The translations under genes were made by a program, and so were the position numbers. Of a stretch of DNA of 64,000 nucleotides, positions 17,525 through 25,586 are shown in pieces (the first letter of the stretch is position 1; every line of letters starts with the position of its first letter). The notes under the pieces are model-generated. The model saw only the letters and a list, made by a program, of their open reading frames with translations, did not search any database and had not been told where the DNA came from. Origin of the DNA: CAYQVO01 sp964421085 (GTDB taxonomy: Bacteria; Bdellovibrionota_C; UBA2361; CAYQVO01); assembly GCA_964421085.1 (NCBI GenBank), contig CAYQVO010000005.1, positions 60,773-124,772 on the forward strand, read 5' to 3'.

Positions 17525-17920
17525 TCAATCCGTTTCAACTGAACTTCCCACCACCGGAATTCTTCTGGCCTTCGCCCGCGGGCACCTTACGACCAGGAAA
17601 CCATCGTCGTATTGTGCGCGTATTCGCCTTTCATCAACGTGAAGATCCGGCGGAATCTCGACTTCAATCCTGAAGAAACCGAAAGGGATCTCCATCGCAT
17701 AAAAACCATCTTTGCACCCGCCGTAATCAGTGCGGTTCCCCGAGATCTCCACTGTTCCCGGACGGGTGACGATTGAAAAATCTTCATCCTTAAGTCCGGC
17801 GAGTTCGATGCGTATGATCAGATCGCCGCAGTGAGTGAAGACATCTGTGCGGGGATGAAAGGCGATCTCATCCCGTCTGGAAATCTCAGAATGGGAAAAC
17901 AGCATGAGTGTCTGAATCAT
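17525..17920 (-). CDS. Hsp20/alpha-crystallin small heat-shock protein
   Basis: 131 residues with an alpha-crystallin fold: DLIIRIELAGLKDEDFSI, then YAMEIPFGFFRIEVEIPPDL and the IRAQYDDGFLVVRCPR block, in which the usual GVL is GFL. Small heat-shock proteins hold unfolding proteins for refolding or proteolysis. It is the first gene of the hsp20-lon-kinase operon. The C-terminal I-x-V motif (RIPVVG) is present and normally mediates oligomer assembly. Confidence 0.9.
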   Translation of the reverse strand: MIQTLMLFSHSEISRRDEIAFHPRTDVFTHCGDLIIRIELAGLKDEDFSIVTRPGTVEISGNRTDYGGCKDGFYAMEIPFGFFRIEVEIPPDLHVDERRIRAQYDDGFLVVRCPRAKARRIPVVGSSVETD

Positions 17921-17967
17921 ATAGCGGCCGTATGGAAGTATCGGAAAAGACTGAAAAGGCGGGAATG

Positions 17968-17994
17968 ATGGGGATCACGGCATAAACGGCCAAA
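17968..17994 (-). promoter_or_regulatory. possible sigma32-type heat-shock promoter for hsp20-lon
   Basis: On the minus strand TTTGGC (17989-17994), 15 bases and CCCCAT followed by CATT (17968-17973 onward) resemble the heat-shock consensus, whose -10 is CCCCATNT. It ends about 47 bases before the hsp20 ATG. The -10 match is good; the -35 match is weak. Confidence 0.35.
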
Positions 17995-18654
17995 GGGGGA
18001 AGGACTTCTTCATTAACGCCGCCGGACCCATTCGATTATCTGTTCAGCGACGCTGTTCGCTGCGGTGTTGAACGCCTTCACAGCTCAATCGTTACCGGGA
18101 AGTTTACCGCTCGATGATCGGAGGTCCTCACGGTGAACTCCCGGCGCCGATCCGGCAGATCAATAAGTGCGTCGCCGTATTTCCTGATGTCGTTACGGCT
18201 GCCATTGGTGTCGGTGGAACACACGGGAAGGGAGTCGCTCACTGCAGAAACGACGCAGGAACCTTCGACGAGTCCTTCAACATGCCATTGGAGGGAATGA
18301 CTGCGCACTCCAGGGCAAAAGGGGTTTATGCCGGAGCTTCTCTTACGGGCGCCAATCTGAGCCGGGATGAGAATTCTCAGAGGGCGTTTTTAGGCATTGA
18401 CCAGTACACGTTCAATGTTGCGGTTCCAGCCGGGCGCCGGAAAATGGTGAGGGAATTTCACGCGATGCTGACATGGGTTGCTGCGGGAGATTCTTCGGCT
18501 TACGGGGGGTTAGCTCTCCCTGTCATCCTGAACGCGCCGAAGGACATCCTCATTCCCGCTCCCATCCTTGACCTCATATGCCCGCTGTTGTTAGGGTTTA
18601 CACTGCAAATAAACAGCTAACTTCCTGTTCTTTCACTTATAACAAGGAAAACAT
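17995..18654. other. 660-base region without a supported gene
   Basis: Upstream of ppdK and divergent from hsp20. A 168-codon plus-strand frame (18114-18620) and a 76-codon minus-strand frame (18078-18308) exist, but neither has a ribosome site, a recognisable motif or convincing composition. It may be a decayed gene plus the ppdK regulatory region. A ribosome site AAGGAAAAC lies at its right end, before the ppdK ATG. Confidence 0.4.
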
Positions 18655-21369
18655 ATGACTACTAAATACGTATATTATTTTGGCCCCGACGGGACCGAGG
18701 GGGACGCAAGCATGAAGAATTCCCTTGGGGGAAAGGGTGCAAACCTCGCCGAAATGGCAAAGCTCGGCCTGCCGGTTCCTGCAGGCTTTACGATCTCAAC
18801 AGATTTCTGCACGCGCTACTTCCAGGAAGGGAGAAAGTTCCCGGAGTCACTCAAGGCCGAAGTCGCCGAAGCTCTGCAGAAAGTCGAATCAGCCATGGAC
18901 ATGAAATACGGCGATCCTGAGAATCCGCTTCTCGTTTCCGCAAGAAGCGGCGCAAGAAGATCAATGCCGGGCATGATGGAGACAGTTCTTAACGTTGGTC
19001 TCTGCTCAAAGACGATTCCGGGTATCATCAAAAAGTCAAACAACCCCCGCTTTGTTTACGACGCATATCGCCGCCTCATCGCGATGTACTCTGATGTCGT
19101 AATGGAGAAAGCCGAGGACATCGAAGTTCAGGACGGAAAAGGTATCCGCGTTCAGCTTGATCACATCATGGAAGAACTTAAGAAGAGCAAGGGGTACAAG
19201 TCCGATACCGACCTTAGTGCCGACGATCTTGCAGGCATGTGCGAGGATTACAAAGTCCGCGTGAAGCAGGTTCTAGGTCGTGATTTCCCTGATGATCCGC
19301 AGGAGCAGCTCTGGGGCGCAATAGGCGCGGTCTTCAAGAGCTGGGAAGGAAGACGAGCAGTCTCCTACCGGCAGATCGAAGGAATTCCGGGTGAATGGGG
19401 AACGGCCTGCAATGTCCAGAGCATGGTCTTTGGAAATATGGGTGAGACCTCCGCAACCGGCGTCGCCTTCTCGCGCAACCCCGCCACCGGCGAAAATAAG
19501 TTCTACGGCGAGTGGCTTGTAAATGCGCAGGGCGAGGACGTGGTTGCCGGCATTCGCACTCCGAATCCAATCAATGAGAGCACAAAAAATGAGCAGAATA
19601 AGCATCTGCACTCTCTCGAGACCGAGTGGCCGGAGCTTTACAGGCAGCTCTTTGATATCCGCACAAGGCTCGAGACTCACTACAAAGACATGCAGGACAT
19701 CGAGTTTACGATTCAGGAAAAGAAGCTCTTCATGCTTCAGTGCCGGAATGGAAAGAGAACGGGAACAGCCGCGCTGAACATGGCGATGGACATGCTCGAA
19801 GACAAACTTATCGACGAGAAAACCGCAGTCATGCGCGTCGAGCCCGCACAGCTGGACGAACTGCTGCATCCCATCGTCAATCCGGCCGCCGAGAAGAATG
19901 CGGCAGTGCTTGTAAGCGGACTTCCTGCCGGACCGGGCGGTGCGGTTGGAAAGATTGTTTTCAGTTCTGCAGACGCGGTTGCATGGGCAAAGAAAGGAGA
20001 GAAGGTCCTTCTGGTGCGTGAAGAGACCAACCCTGAGGACGTCGAAGGAATGCGCGCAGCTCAGGGTATTCTGACTGCACGCGGTGGAATGCGCAGCCAT
20101 GCCGCCCTCGTGGCCCGCGGATGGGGCAAGTGCTGCATCGTCGGCGCCGCCGGAATCCACCTCGAGTACGGCGCAAAGATCATGAAAGTCGGCGACAAGG
20201 TCCTGAAGGAAGGCGAGACGCTGACACTGAACGGAACCCGCGGACGGGTTTATCAGGGCGCTCTGGAGATGATGGATGCGACCGAAAATCCCCGCTTTAA
20301 AGAGTTCATGAAGCTGGTGGACAAGTACCGCACTATGGGTGTCCGCACCAATGCCGACACTCCTGAAGATGCCCGCGTTGCGCGCGGGTTCGGCGCGGAA
20401 GGTATCGGCCTCTTCCGCACAGAGCACATGTTCTATGGAAAGGGTTCCGACCAGCCCCTCTTCCTTCTGCGAAAGATGATTTTGAGCAACTCGGTCGAAG
20501 AGCGGAAAGCGGCGATCAGCGAGCTCTATCCTTTCGTCAAGCGCGACATCAAGAACACGATTGAAGCGATGGAAGGCCTTCCCGTGACAATCCGTCTTCT
20601 TGATCCGCCGCTTCATGAGTTTGTTCCCCAGAATCCCGCAGCCCAGGCGGAGCTTGCAAAGGCTCTCGGCATCTCGGCTCAGGATGTGAAGAAGAGGGGA
20701 GAACTGCTCCATGAATCCAATCCCATGATGGGTCACCGAGGTGTGCGTCTCGGGATTACCTATCCCGAAGTCACTGAGATGCAGGTGCGCGCAATCTTCG
20801 AAGGCGCCGGCGAGCTTATCAAGGCCGGAAAGAAGGCGAGTCCGGAGATCATGGTGCCTGTTACATGCGCATCAGCGGAACTCGACCAGACGAAGAAGAT
20901 CGTCGACCGGGTTCATGCTGAAGTCGAGAAATCTCTCGGCGTCGGGATCAAGTACCTTTACGGCACGATGATCGAGATTCCGCGCGCATGTCTCCTCGCC
21001 GACCAGATGGCGAAGACAGCACAGTTCTTCTCGTTCGGTACGAACGACCTTACACAGATGACCTATGGATTCAGCCGTGATGATATCGGCGGGTTCCTTG
21101 GCGACTATATCGAGGACAAAATCCTCGATACCGATCCCTTCCAGACCATCGACCAGAGCGGCGTAGGCCAGCTCATCGAAATGGCAGTGAAGAGGGGGCG
21201 TGGAACAAGAAGCGACCTCAAGATTGGAATCTGCGGCGAGCAGGGAGGAGATCCTGCATCAGTAGAGTTCTGCTTCCAGCAGGGTCTCAACTATGTGAGC
21301 TGCTCACCATACCGTGTGCCTATTGCACGTCTTGCTGCAACACAGGCTGCGCTGAAGGCTGGGAAGTAG
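18655..21369 (+). CDS. ppdK: pyruvate, phosphate dikinase
   Basis: Interconverts pyruvate, ATP and phosphate with phosphoenolpyruvate, AMP and pyrophosphate, linking glycolysis and gluconeogenesis reversibly. All three domains are present over 904 residues: N-terminal ATP-grasp (GGKGANLAEM at about residue 25), the phosphohistidine swivel domain with the catalytic histidine in RGGMRSHAA, and the C-terminal PEP/pyruvate barrel with GIGLFRTEHMF, MIEIPRACLLA and FGTNDLTQMTYGFSRDD. Length matches the family. AAGGAAAAC precedes the ATG. It is a single-gene unit closed by a strong terminator. Confidence 0.97.
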   Translation: MTTKYVYYFGPDGTEGDASMKNSLGGKGANLAEMAKLGLPVPAGFTISTDFCTRYFQEGRKFPESLKAEVAEALQKVESAMDMKYGDPENPLLVSARSGARRSMPGMMETVLNVGLCSKTIPGIIKKSNNPRFVYDAYRRLIAMYSDVVMEKAEDIEVQDGKGIRVQLDHIMEELKKSKGYKSDTDLSADDLAGMCEDYKVRVKQVLGRDFPDDPQEQLWGAIGAVFKSWEGRRAVSYRQIEGIPGEWGTACNVQSMVFGNMGETSATGVAFSRNPATGENKFYGEWLVNAQGEDVVAGIRTPNPINESTKNEQNKHLHSLETEWPELYRQLFDIRTRLETHYKDMQDIEFTIQEKKLFMLQCRNGKRTGTAALNMAMDMLEDKLIDEKTAVMRVEPAQLDELLHPIVNPAAEKNAAVLVSGLPAGPGGAVGKIVFSSADAVAWAKKGEKVLLVREETNPEDVEGMRAAQGILTARGGMRSHAALVARGWGKCCIVGAAGIHLEYGAKIMKVGDKVLKEGETLTLNGTRGRVYQGALEMMDATENPRFKEFMKLVDKYRTMGVRTNADTPEDARVARGFGAEGIGLFRTEHMFYGKGSDQPLFLLRKMILSNSVEERKAAISELYPFVKRDIKNTIEAMEGLPVTIRLLDPPLHEFVPQNPAAQAELAKALGISAQDVKKRGELLHESNPMMGHRGVRLGITYPEVTEMQVRAIFEGAGELIKAGKKASPEIMVPVTCASAELDQTKKIVDRVHAEVEKSLGVGIKYLYGTMIEIPRACLLADQMAKTAQFFSFGTNDLTQMTYGFSRDDIGGFLGDYIEDKILDTDPFQTIDQSGVGQLIEMAVKRGRGTRSDLKIGICGEQGGDPASVEFCFQQGLNYVSCSPYRVPIARLAATQAALKAGK

Positions 21370-21389
21370 CGGCGCTTATATGAATTGAA

Positions 21390-21433
21390 GGCGGCATCCC
21401 TTTCGCCTGAGAGGCGGGAGATGCCGCTTTTTC
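21390..21433 (+). terminator. rho-independent terminator after ppdK
   Basis: The outer stem GCGGCAT (21391-21397) pairs with ATGCCGC (21421-21427), an inner stem CGCCT pairs with AGGCG, and a run of five T follows. It lies about 20 bases after the ppdK stop. Confidence 0.8.
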
Positions 21434-21438
21434 GAAAG

Positions 21439-21532
21439 AAAAAGGACACCCACTTTTTAATCGCGGGAAAGTCGAGCAGTTTCAATGGTATAGATGTTCG
21501 GAGAGGGCTTCGAAAAAGTGGGTGTCCTTTTT
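21439..21532. repeat. 94-bp palindromic element with perfect 20-bp inverted ends
   Basis: The arm AAAAAGGACACCCACTTTTT (21439-21458) is repeated exactly in inverted form at 21513-21532 around a 54-base centre. It lies between converging genes (ppdK and a thioredoxin-fold gene). Each arm ends in a T-run in the outward direction, so it could act as a bidirectional terminator. Perfect arms and a MITE-like size suggest a mobile or REP-like repeat. No transposase is adjacent and I see no second copy in the window. Confidence 0.75.
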
Positions 21533-21542
21533 ATTCCCCACT

Positions 21543-22070
21543 TCACGACTTCGCAAACTCCCGCAGAAGCGCTTTAAGTTCATCAATCCTCTCCTGCCCT
21601 GCCTTTCCGCGCTGGACATACCGTACTGTTCCGCTTCGGTCTATGACCACGACATTACTGTGATCCACCGTCATGTCGTAATCCTTCAGCATCCTTCCAT
21701 CCCAGTCGCAGTAAATTGTGACATCTTCCTCTTCCGACCTGCTGCGGATATCCCGCTTCCAGAAAGGAATAAGCAGCCAGGAAGCGGATGTGCAGTCAAC
21801 AACGGGCGCTACGATGGTTGTCTCTTCGTACCGGTCGGACTCCTCGTAAAGCGCAGAAAGCTGGTTCTGAAGCACATCGTTCTCTTCCGCGGAGTCGGGA
21901 GACTGGTAAAGGATGACCAGGTTTGTCTTTTCTATCCGATCGAGAGTGAGCACTTCTTCATCTCCGGACGAAACGGAAAACGCCGGCGCTTTATCTCCGG
22001 GCGCCAGGGCGTTTGTCCCGGATGGGAGCAGAGTTAAGAAAAGAAGAAGAGAGAGTAGAAATCCGCTCAC
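21543..22070 (-). CDS. exported thioredoxin-fold protein lacking the CxxC motif
   Basis: Starts at a GTG (22070) that forms a 4-base GTGA overlap with the stop of the isocitrate dehydrogenase gene, giving 175 residues; the longer frame to 22196 lies wholly inside that gene. The N-terminus (LLSLLLFLTLLPSGTNALA) is a signal peptide. PGDKAPAFSV and a late strand (VVVIDRSGTVRYVQRG) mark an AhpC/TlpA-like fold. Where TlpA proteins have WCxxC, this one has QSPDSAEEN, so both redox cysteines are replaced by serine. One cysteine remains later (VDCTSAS). It cannot do classical dithiol chemistry and may be a structural or binding variant. Confidence 0.72.
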   Translation of the reverse strand: MSGFLLSLLLFLTLLPSGTNALAPGDKAPAFSVSSGDEEVLTLDRIEKTNLVILYQSPDSAEENDVLQNQLSALYEESDRYEETTIVAPVVDCTSASWLLIPFWKRDIRSRSEEEDVTIYCDWDGRMLKDYDMTVDHSNVVVIDRSGTVRYVQRGKAGQERIDELKALLREFAKS

Positions 22071-23278
22071 AGTCTGCCGGCCACCGCATCGATAAACTCT
22101 TCCGTTGAAAGATAATGGCGCCTTTCGATATTGCTTCCGTGAACAGCCAGAGCAAGATCCTTCGTCATTTGTCCTGATTCGACTGTATCCACACACGCCT
22201 TTTCGAGCGAGGCAGCGAATGCTTCCACCTCCGGCTGAGCGTCGAACTTCGCTCTGTAACGAAGCCCGCCTGTCCAGGCAAATATGGAGGCAATCGGATT
22301 TGTCGAAGTCTCTTTCCCCTGCTGATGAAGCCTGTAATGCCGCGTCACAGTGCCGTGGGCGGCCTCTGTTTCCACGGTTCTTCCGTCGGCAGTCATAAGA
22401 ACAGATGTCATCAGGCCAAGCGATCCAAATCCCTGGGCGACGATGTCCGACTGCACGTCGCCGTCATAGTTCTTGCACGCCCAGAGAAATCCTCCCCTTG
22501 ATTTCAGGCACTGCGCCACCATATCGTCAATCAGCCTGTGCTCGTATGTTATTCCGGCCTCCGCAAACTTCGACTTGAACCCGGTGTCGAAGATCTCTTC
22601 GAAAAGATCCTTGAACCGGCCGTCGTACGCCTTGAGAATCGTGTTCTTGGTCGACATGTACACCGGGCACTTCTTTGCAAGGCCGTACGAGAGGCAGCTC
22701 CTTGCGAAGTCTCTGATCGAATCGTCCAGGTTATACATGGCCAGGGCCACTCCAGCGCCCGGGAACTCAAACACCTCATGGCTCACTGCCTCACCGCCGT
22801 CCTCAGGCGCAAAAGTGATTGTAAGTTTTCCGCGACCCGGCACCCGGAAATCCGTCGCTTTATACTGATCTCCAAAGGCATGCCTGCCTATGATTATCGG
22901 CTGCGTCCACCCGGGCACGAGACGCGGGACGTTCCGGCAGATAATCGGCTCCCGGAAAACTGTCCCGCCTATAATGTTCCGTATAGTGCCGTTTGGCGAC
23001 CTCCACATCTTTTTCAGGTTGAACTCTTTGACCCTTGCTTCGTCAGGAGTGATGGTTGCGCACTTTACTCCAACCCTGTGTTCTTTGACTGCATTTGCAG
23101 CGTCGATTGTGACCTGATCATTCGTCGCGTCACGGTTTTCGATGGAGAGGTCGTAATACTTCAGCTCGATGTCCAGAAAGGGGAGTATCATCCGGTCCTT
23201 AATAAGCGCCCAGATAATCCGGGTCATCTCGTCTCCGTCCAGTTCCACTATCGGATTTTTCACTTTGACTTTTGCCAT
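22067..23278 (-). CDS. icd: NADP-dependent isocitrate dehydrogenase, eukaryote-type
   Basis: Oxidises isocitrate to 2-oxoglutarate and CO2, producing NADPH. The 403-residue protein matches the cytosolic-type family: VELDGDEMTRIIW at the N-terminus, KMWRSPNGTIRNIIGGTVFR (substrate-binding Ser and Arg), GRHAFGDQYKATD, and a metal-binding block in HRLIDDMVAQ with YDGDVQSD. It is not the E. coli Icd subfamily. GGGAG lies about six bases before the ATG. It is divergent from the sulfatase-like gene and translationally coupled to the cysteine-less thioredoxin-fold gene. Confidence 0.96.
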   Translation of the reverse strand: MAKVKVKNPIVELDGDEMTRIIWALIKDRMILPFLDIELKYYDLSIENRDATNDQVTIDAANAVKEHRVGVKCATITPDEARVKEFNLKKMWRSPNGTIRNIIGGTVFREPIICRNVPRLVPGWTQPIIIGRHAFGDQYKATDFRVPGRGKLTITFAPEDGGEAVSHEVFEFPGAGVALAMYNLDDSIRDFARSCLSYGLAKKCPVYMSTKNTILKAYDGRFKDLFEEIFDTGFKSKFAEAGITYEHRLIDDMVAQCLKSRGGFLWACKNYDGDVQSDIVAQGFGSLGLMTSVLMTADGRTVETEAAHGTVTRHYRLHQQGKETSTNPIASIFAWTGGLRYRAKFDAQPEVEAFAASLEKACVDTVESGQMTKDLALAVHGSNIERRHYLSTEEFIDAVAGRL

Positions 23279-23447
23279 CAGTTTCTCCCGTCACCCCTTT
23301 TCGGGACAGTTTAAGGCTTCACGCGGTTATGATCCAGTCCAGGGCCACTTGAAACTTCAGATTGAATCATGAGAGTCTCTTCCGATGGCAGGAGGATGTC
23401 AGGAGAGCCGCGCTTGTCATGGCCGGGATCAACCATATTCACACAGG

Positions 23448-25580
23448 ATGGAGTATCTCCATATCTTCGTGCTCTGCGCCTTTGCGGTTTCGCATCCGCT
23501 TCTTGAAATCCTCGCAGGCGGGCCCGAGTTTTTCGTCGTGCGGGGCTCAGCCCGGAAAGACGTTGTCGCAATGCTTCTTCTGCTTTTCGCGGGATTGCCC
23601 GCTGTTCTGTGCGCCGTTCTCGGAGTTTCGAGTCTTATCTCGCGCCGTCTCCGGGTTCTCGTGAGATGGATTTTCACTGCGGTACTTGCGGCGCTGATAT
23701 TGATGCCGGCCATGGGCAGACTGTCCTTATGGCCTCCTTATGCCGTCCTCGCTTCAGGGTGCACGGCAGGTCTCGCCTGCGCCTTCCTTCTCTCCCGGTA
23801 TGCCGGAGCGCGCATGTTCGTTGCGTGCATGTCGCCCATTCTGGTCGTTTCTCCTCTGCTGTTTCTGAGAAACGGCGGAATATCATCCTTCCTTTTCCCG
23901 GAAACGGAACACGCCAGCATAGGCGCAGCGGATACGGAAACTCCCCTCGTCATGCTGCTTTTCGACGAGTTTTCCCTGCACAGCCTCCTCGATGAAAACT
24001 TCAAGGTCGATGAAAAACGTTTCCCGAATTTCGCTGCGCTTGCGAAGGAATCCTGGTGGTTCCGCAACGCAACCGCCGTGAATCAGTTTACGCCGATTGC
24101 CGTTCCTGCGATTCTGTCCGGACGCTACCCCAACCCGGAAAAGCTCCTGCCCACTGTGCGGAACTATCCCGGAAATATTTTCACCATGCTGCAGAGAAGC
24201 CACGAGTTTGTGGTCTATGAGCCGATAACCAGACTCTGCCCTGATGAGGTGTGTAAAGCAGGAATTCCAAAGCCCCGGTTCAGGGAGAGGATGCCCTTTC
24301 TATTTGCCGACCTTAGCGCCGTTTATATCGACTACGTTATACCCCGCAACCTCGATGTGGGGGCGCCTGAAACCGAGGGCAAATGGCTCGATTTCTGGAA
24401 CGATGAAAAGGACGACTGGAAGAAGGCGGAATTCGAGCGGCCAAGACGCGTAGCGGAATTCGAAGCGCAGATAAAGAAAATCCGGGCGACGGAAAAACCT
24501 CTCTTCTTTTTTGTGCACGCCATTCTGCCTCACATGCCCTATCAGTTCGCCCCTTCGGGGAAGACATATTCGATGCGCGGCCCGAGACACGGATATGTGA
24601 ACAACAGGTGGGACGGCGACGAGGTTGCGACATACCACGGTTTCCAGAGGTATCTTCTCCAGCTTGCAAACTGCGACAAGCTTCTTGGAAAAGTGATTAA
24701 CCGCCTTAAGGAGCATGGCCTGTATGACAAAGCGCTGATCTATGTCGGCTCGGATCACGGCGTGTCGTTCCAGGCGGGCACTTACCGGCGTGGGAATCCA
24801 GGTCACGAAAGCTTCTATGAAGACATTCTGTCAGTGCCGCTGTTCATTAAGAAGCCGTTTCAGCGCGAACCGGTCGAGAGCGACCTGAACGTTCAGACAA
24901 TAGATATTCTCCCGACAATAGCCGACGGGTTGGAGATTTCCGTCCCATGGCGGATCGACGGAATCTCCGTGTTCGATGCATCGTCAGAGAGGCCCGGGAA
25001 GAAACGGATGATGCTCGGCAATCTTCCTGTAAGCGGAGTCGACGGACCTCCATCGGCTGCACTGGGGAAACCGGGCGAGTTCATGGAGTTCCCTGCGCCG
25101 CAGATACCGCCGCGAAAGAGTCTCGAATGGAAATTCTCCCTTCCAGGGTGCCGGCAGTTCAATCCGGAGGATCGCTTTTTTATCGGGCCTCACGCTGAAT
25201 ATGTCGGAAAGTCCGTTAACGCTCAGGATGTCTCCGGCGGCGCCGTTCAGAAGCCGGTGAAATGGTACGAGTCAATCGAAACCGAAAACGGCGCGAGATT
25301 TATCAAAGTAAATCAGAAGAGCTATTATGTTCCTGTGAGAATTACCGGCACTATCGATTCTGAAAAACATCTCGAGCTTGCTCTTGCGATTGACGGAGTG
25401 CTTCGTGGGTTCACGTTCACAAGCAACGCCCGTGATCCTTCCCGTAAGGATTTTGAATTCCTGGTCAGCGAAGCGTCCTTCCACGACGGCAGAAATGTGA
25501 TTGAGCTTTTTATTGTGGAAGAGGAGAGGGAAGGGAAGGTTTCGCTGATGGAGATTACGGATCAGCAGAAAAGCGGCTGA
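23448..25580 (+). CDS. membrane-anchored sulfatase-like phosphotransferase (alkaline phosphatase superfamily)
   Basis: I start at MEYLHIFVL because five N-terminal membrane spans begin there; the frame to 23385 adds no recognisable sequence. The catalytic domain starts near LVMLLFDEFSLHSLLDE (first metal-binding Asp and Glu), has the presumed threonine nucleophile in NQFTPIAVPAILSGRYP, HAILPHMPY, and the metal-binding VGSDHGVSF. Threonine at the nucleophile position suggests a phosphoglycerol- or phosphoethanolamine-type transferase rather than a formylglycine sulfatase. The last 150 residues form an extra beta domain. It lies next to, and convergent with, a NoeA-like methyltransferase and a small membrane protein, a combination that suggests cell-envelope glycan modification. 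Confidence 0.82.
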   Translation: MEYLHIFVLCAFAVSHPLLEILAGGPEFFVVRGSARKDVVAMLLLLFAGLPAVLCAVLGVSSLISRRLRVLVRWIFTAVLAALILMPAMGRLSLWPPYAVLASGCTAGLACAFLLSRYAGARMFVACMSPILVVSPLLFLRNGGISSFLFPETEHASIGAADTETPLVMLLFDEFSLHSLLDENFKVDEKRFPNFAALAKESWWFRNATAVNQFTPIAVPAILSGRYPNPEKLLPTVRNYPGNIFTMLQRSHEFVVYEPITRLCPDEVCKAGIPKPRFRERMPFLFADLSAVYIDYVIPRNLDVGAPETEGKWLDFWNDEKDDWKKAEFERPRRVAEFEAQIKKIRATEKPLFFFVHAILPHMPYQFAPSGKTYSMRGPRHGYVNNRWDGDEVATYHGFQRYLLQLANCDKLLGKVINRLKEHGLYDKALIYVGSDHGVSFQAGTYRRGNPGHESFYEDILSVPLFIKKPFQREPVESDLNVQTIDILPTIADGLEISVPWRIDGISVFDASSERPGKKRMMLGNLPVSGVDGPPSAALGKPGEFMEFPAPQIPPRKSLEWKFSLPGCRQFNPEDRFFIGPHAEYVGKSVNAQDVSGGAVQKPVKWYESIETENGARFIKVNQKSYYVPVRITGTIDSEKHLELALAIDGVLRGFTFTSNARDPSRKDFEFLVSEASFHDGRNVIELFIVEEEREGKVSLMEITDQQKSG

Positions 25581-25586
25581 ACCCGT

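Noticed and set aside
18114..18620. 168-codon plus-strand frame upstream of ppdK
   Set aside because: No ribosome site, no recognisable motif, and composition unlike neighbouring genes.
19273..20736. 487-codon minus-strand frame inside ppdK
   Set aside because: It is the antisense shadow of a complete, well-supported ppdK gene; Cys/His/Leu-rich translation typical of such shadows.
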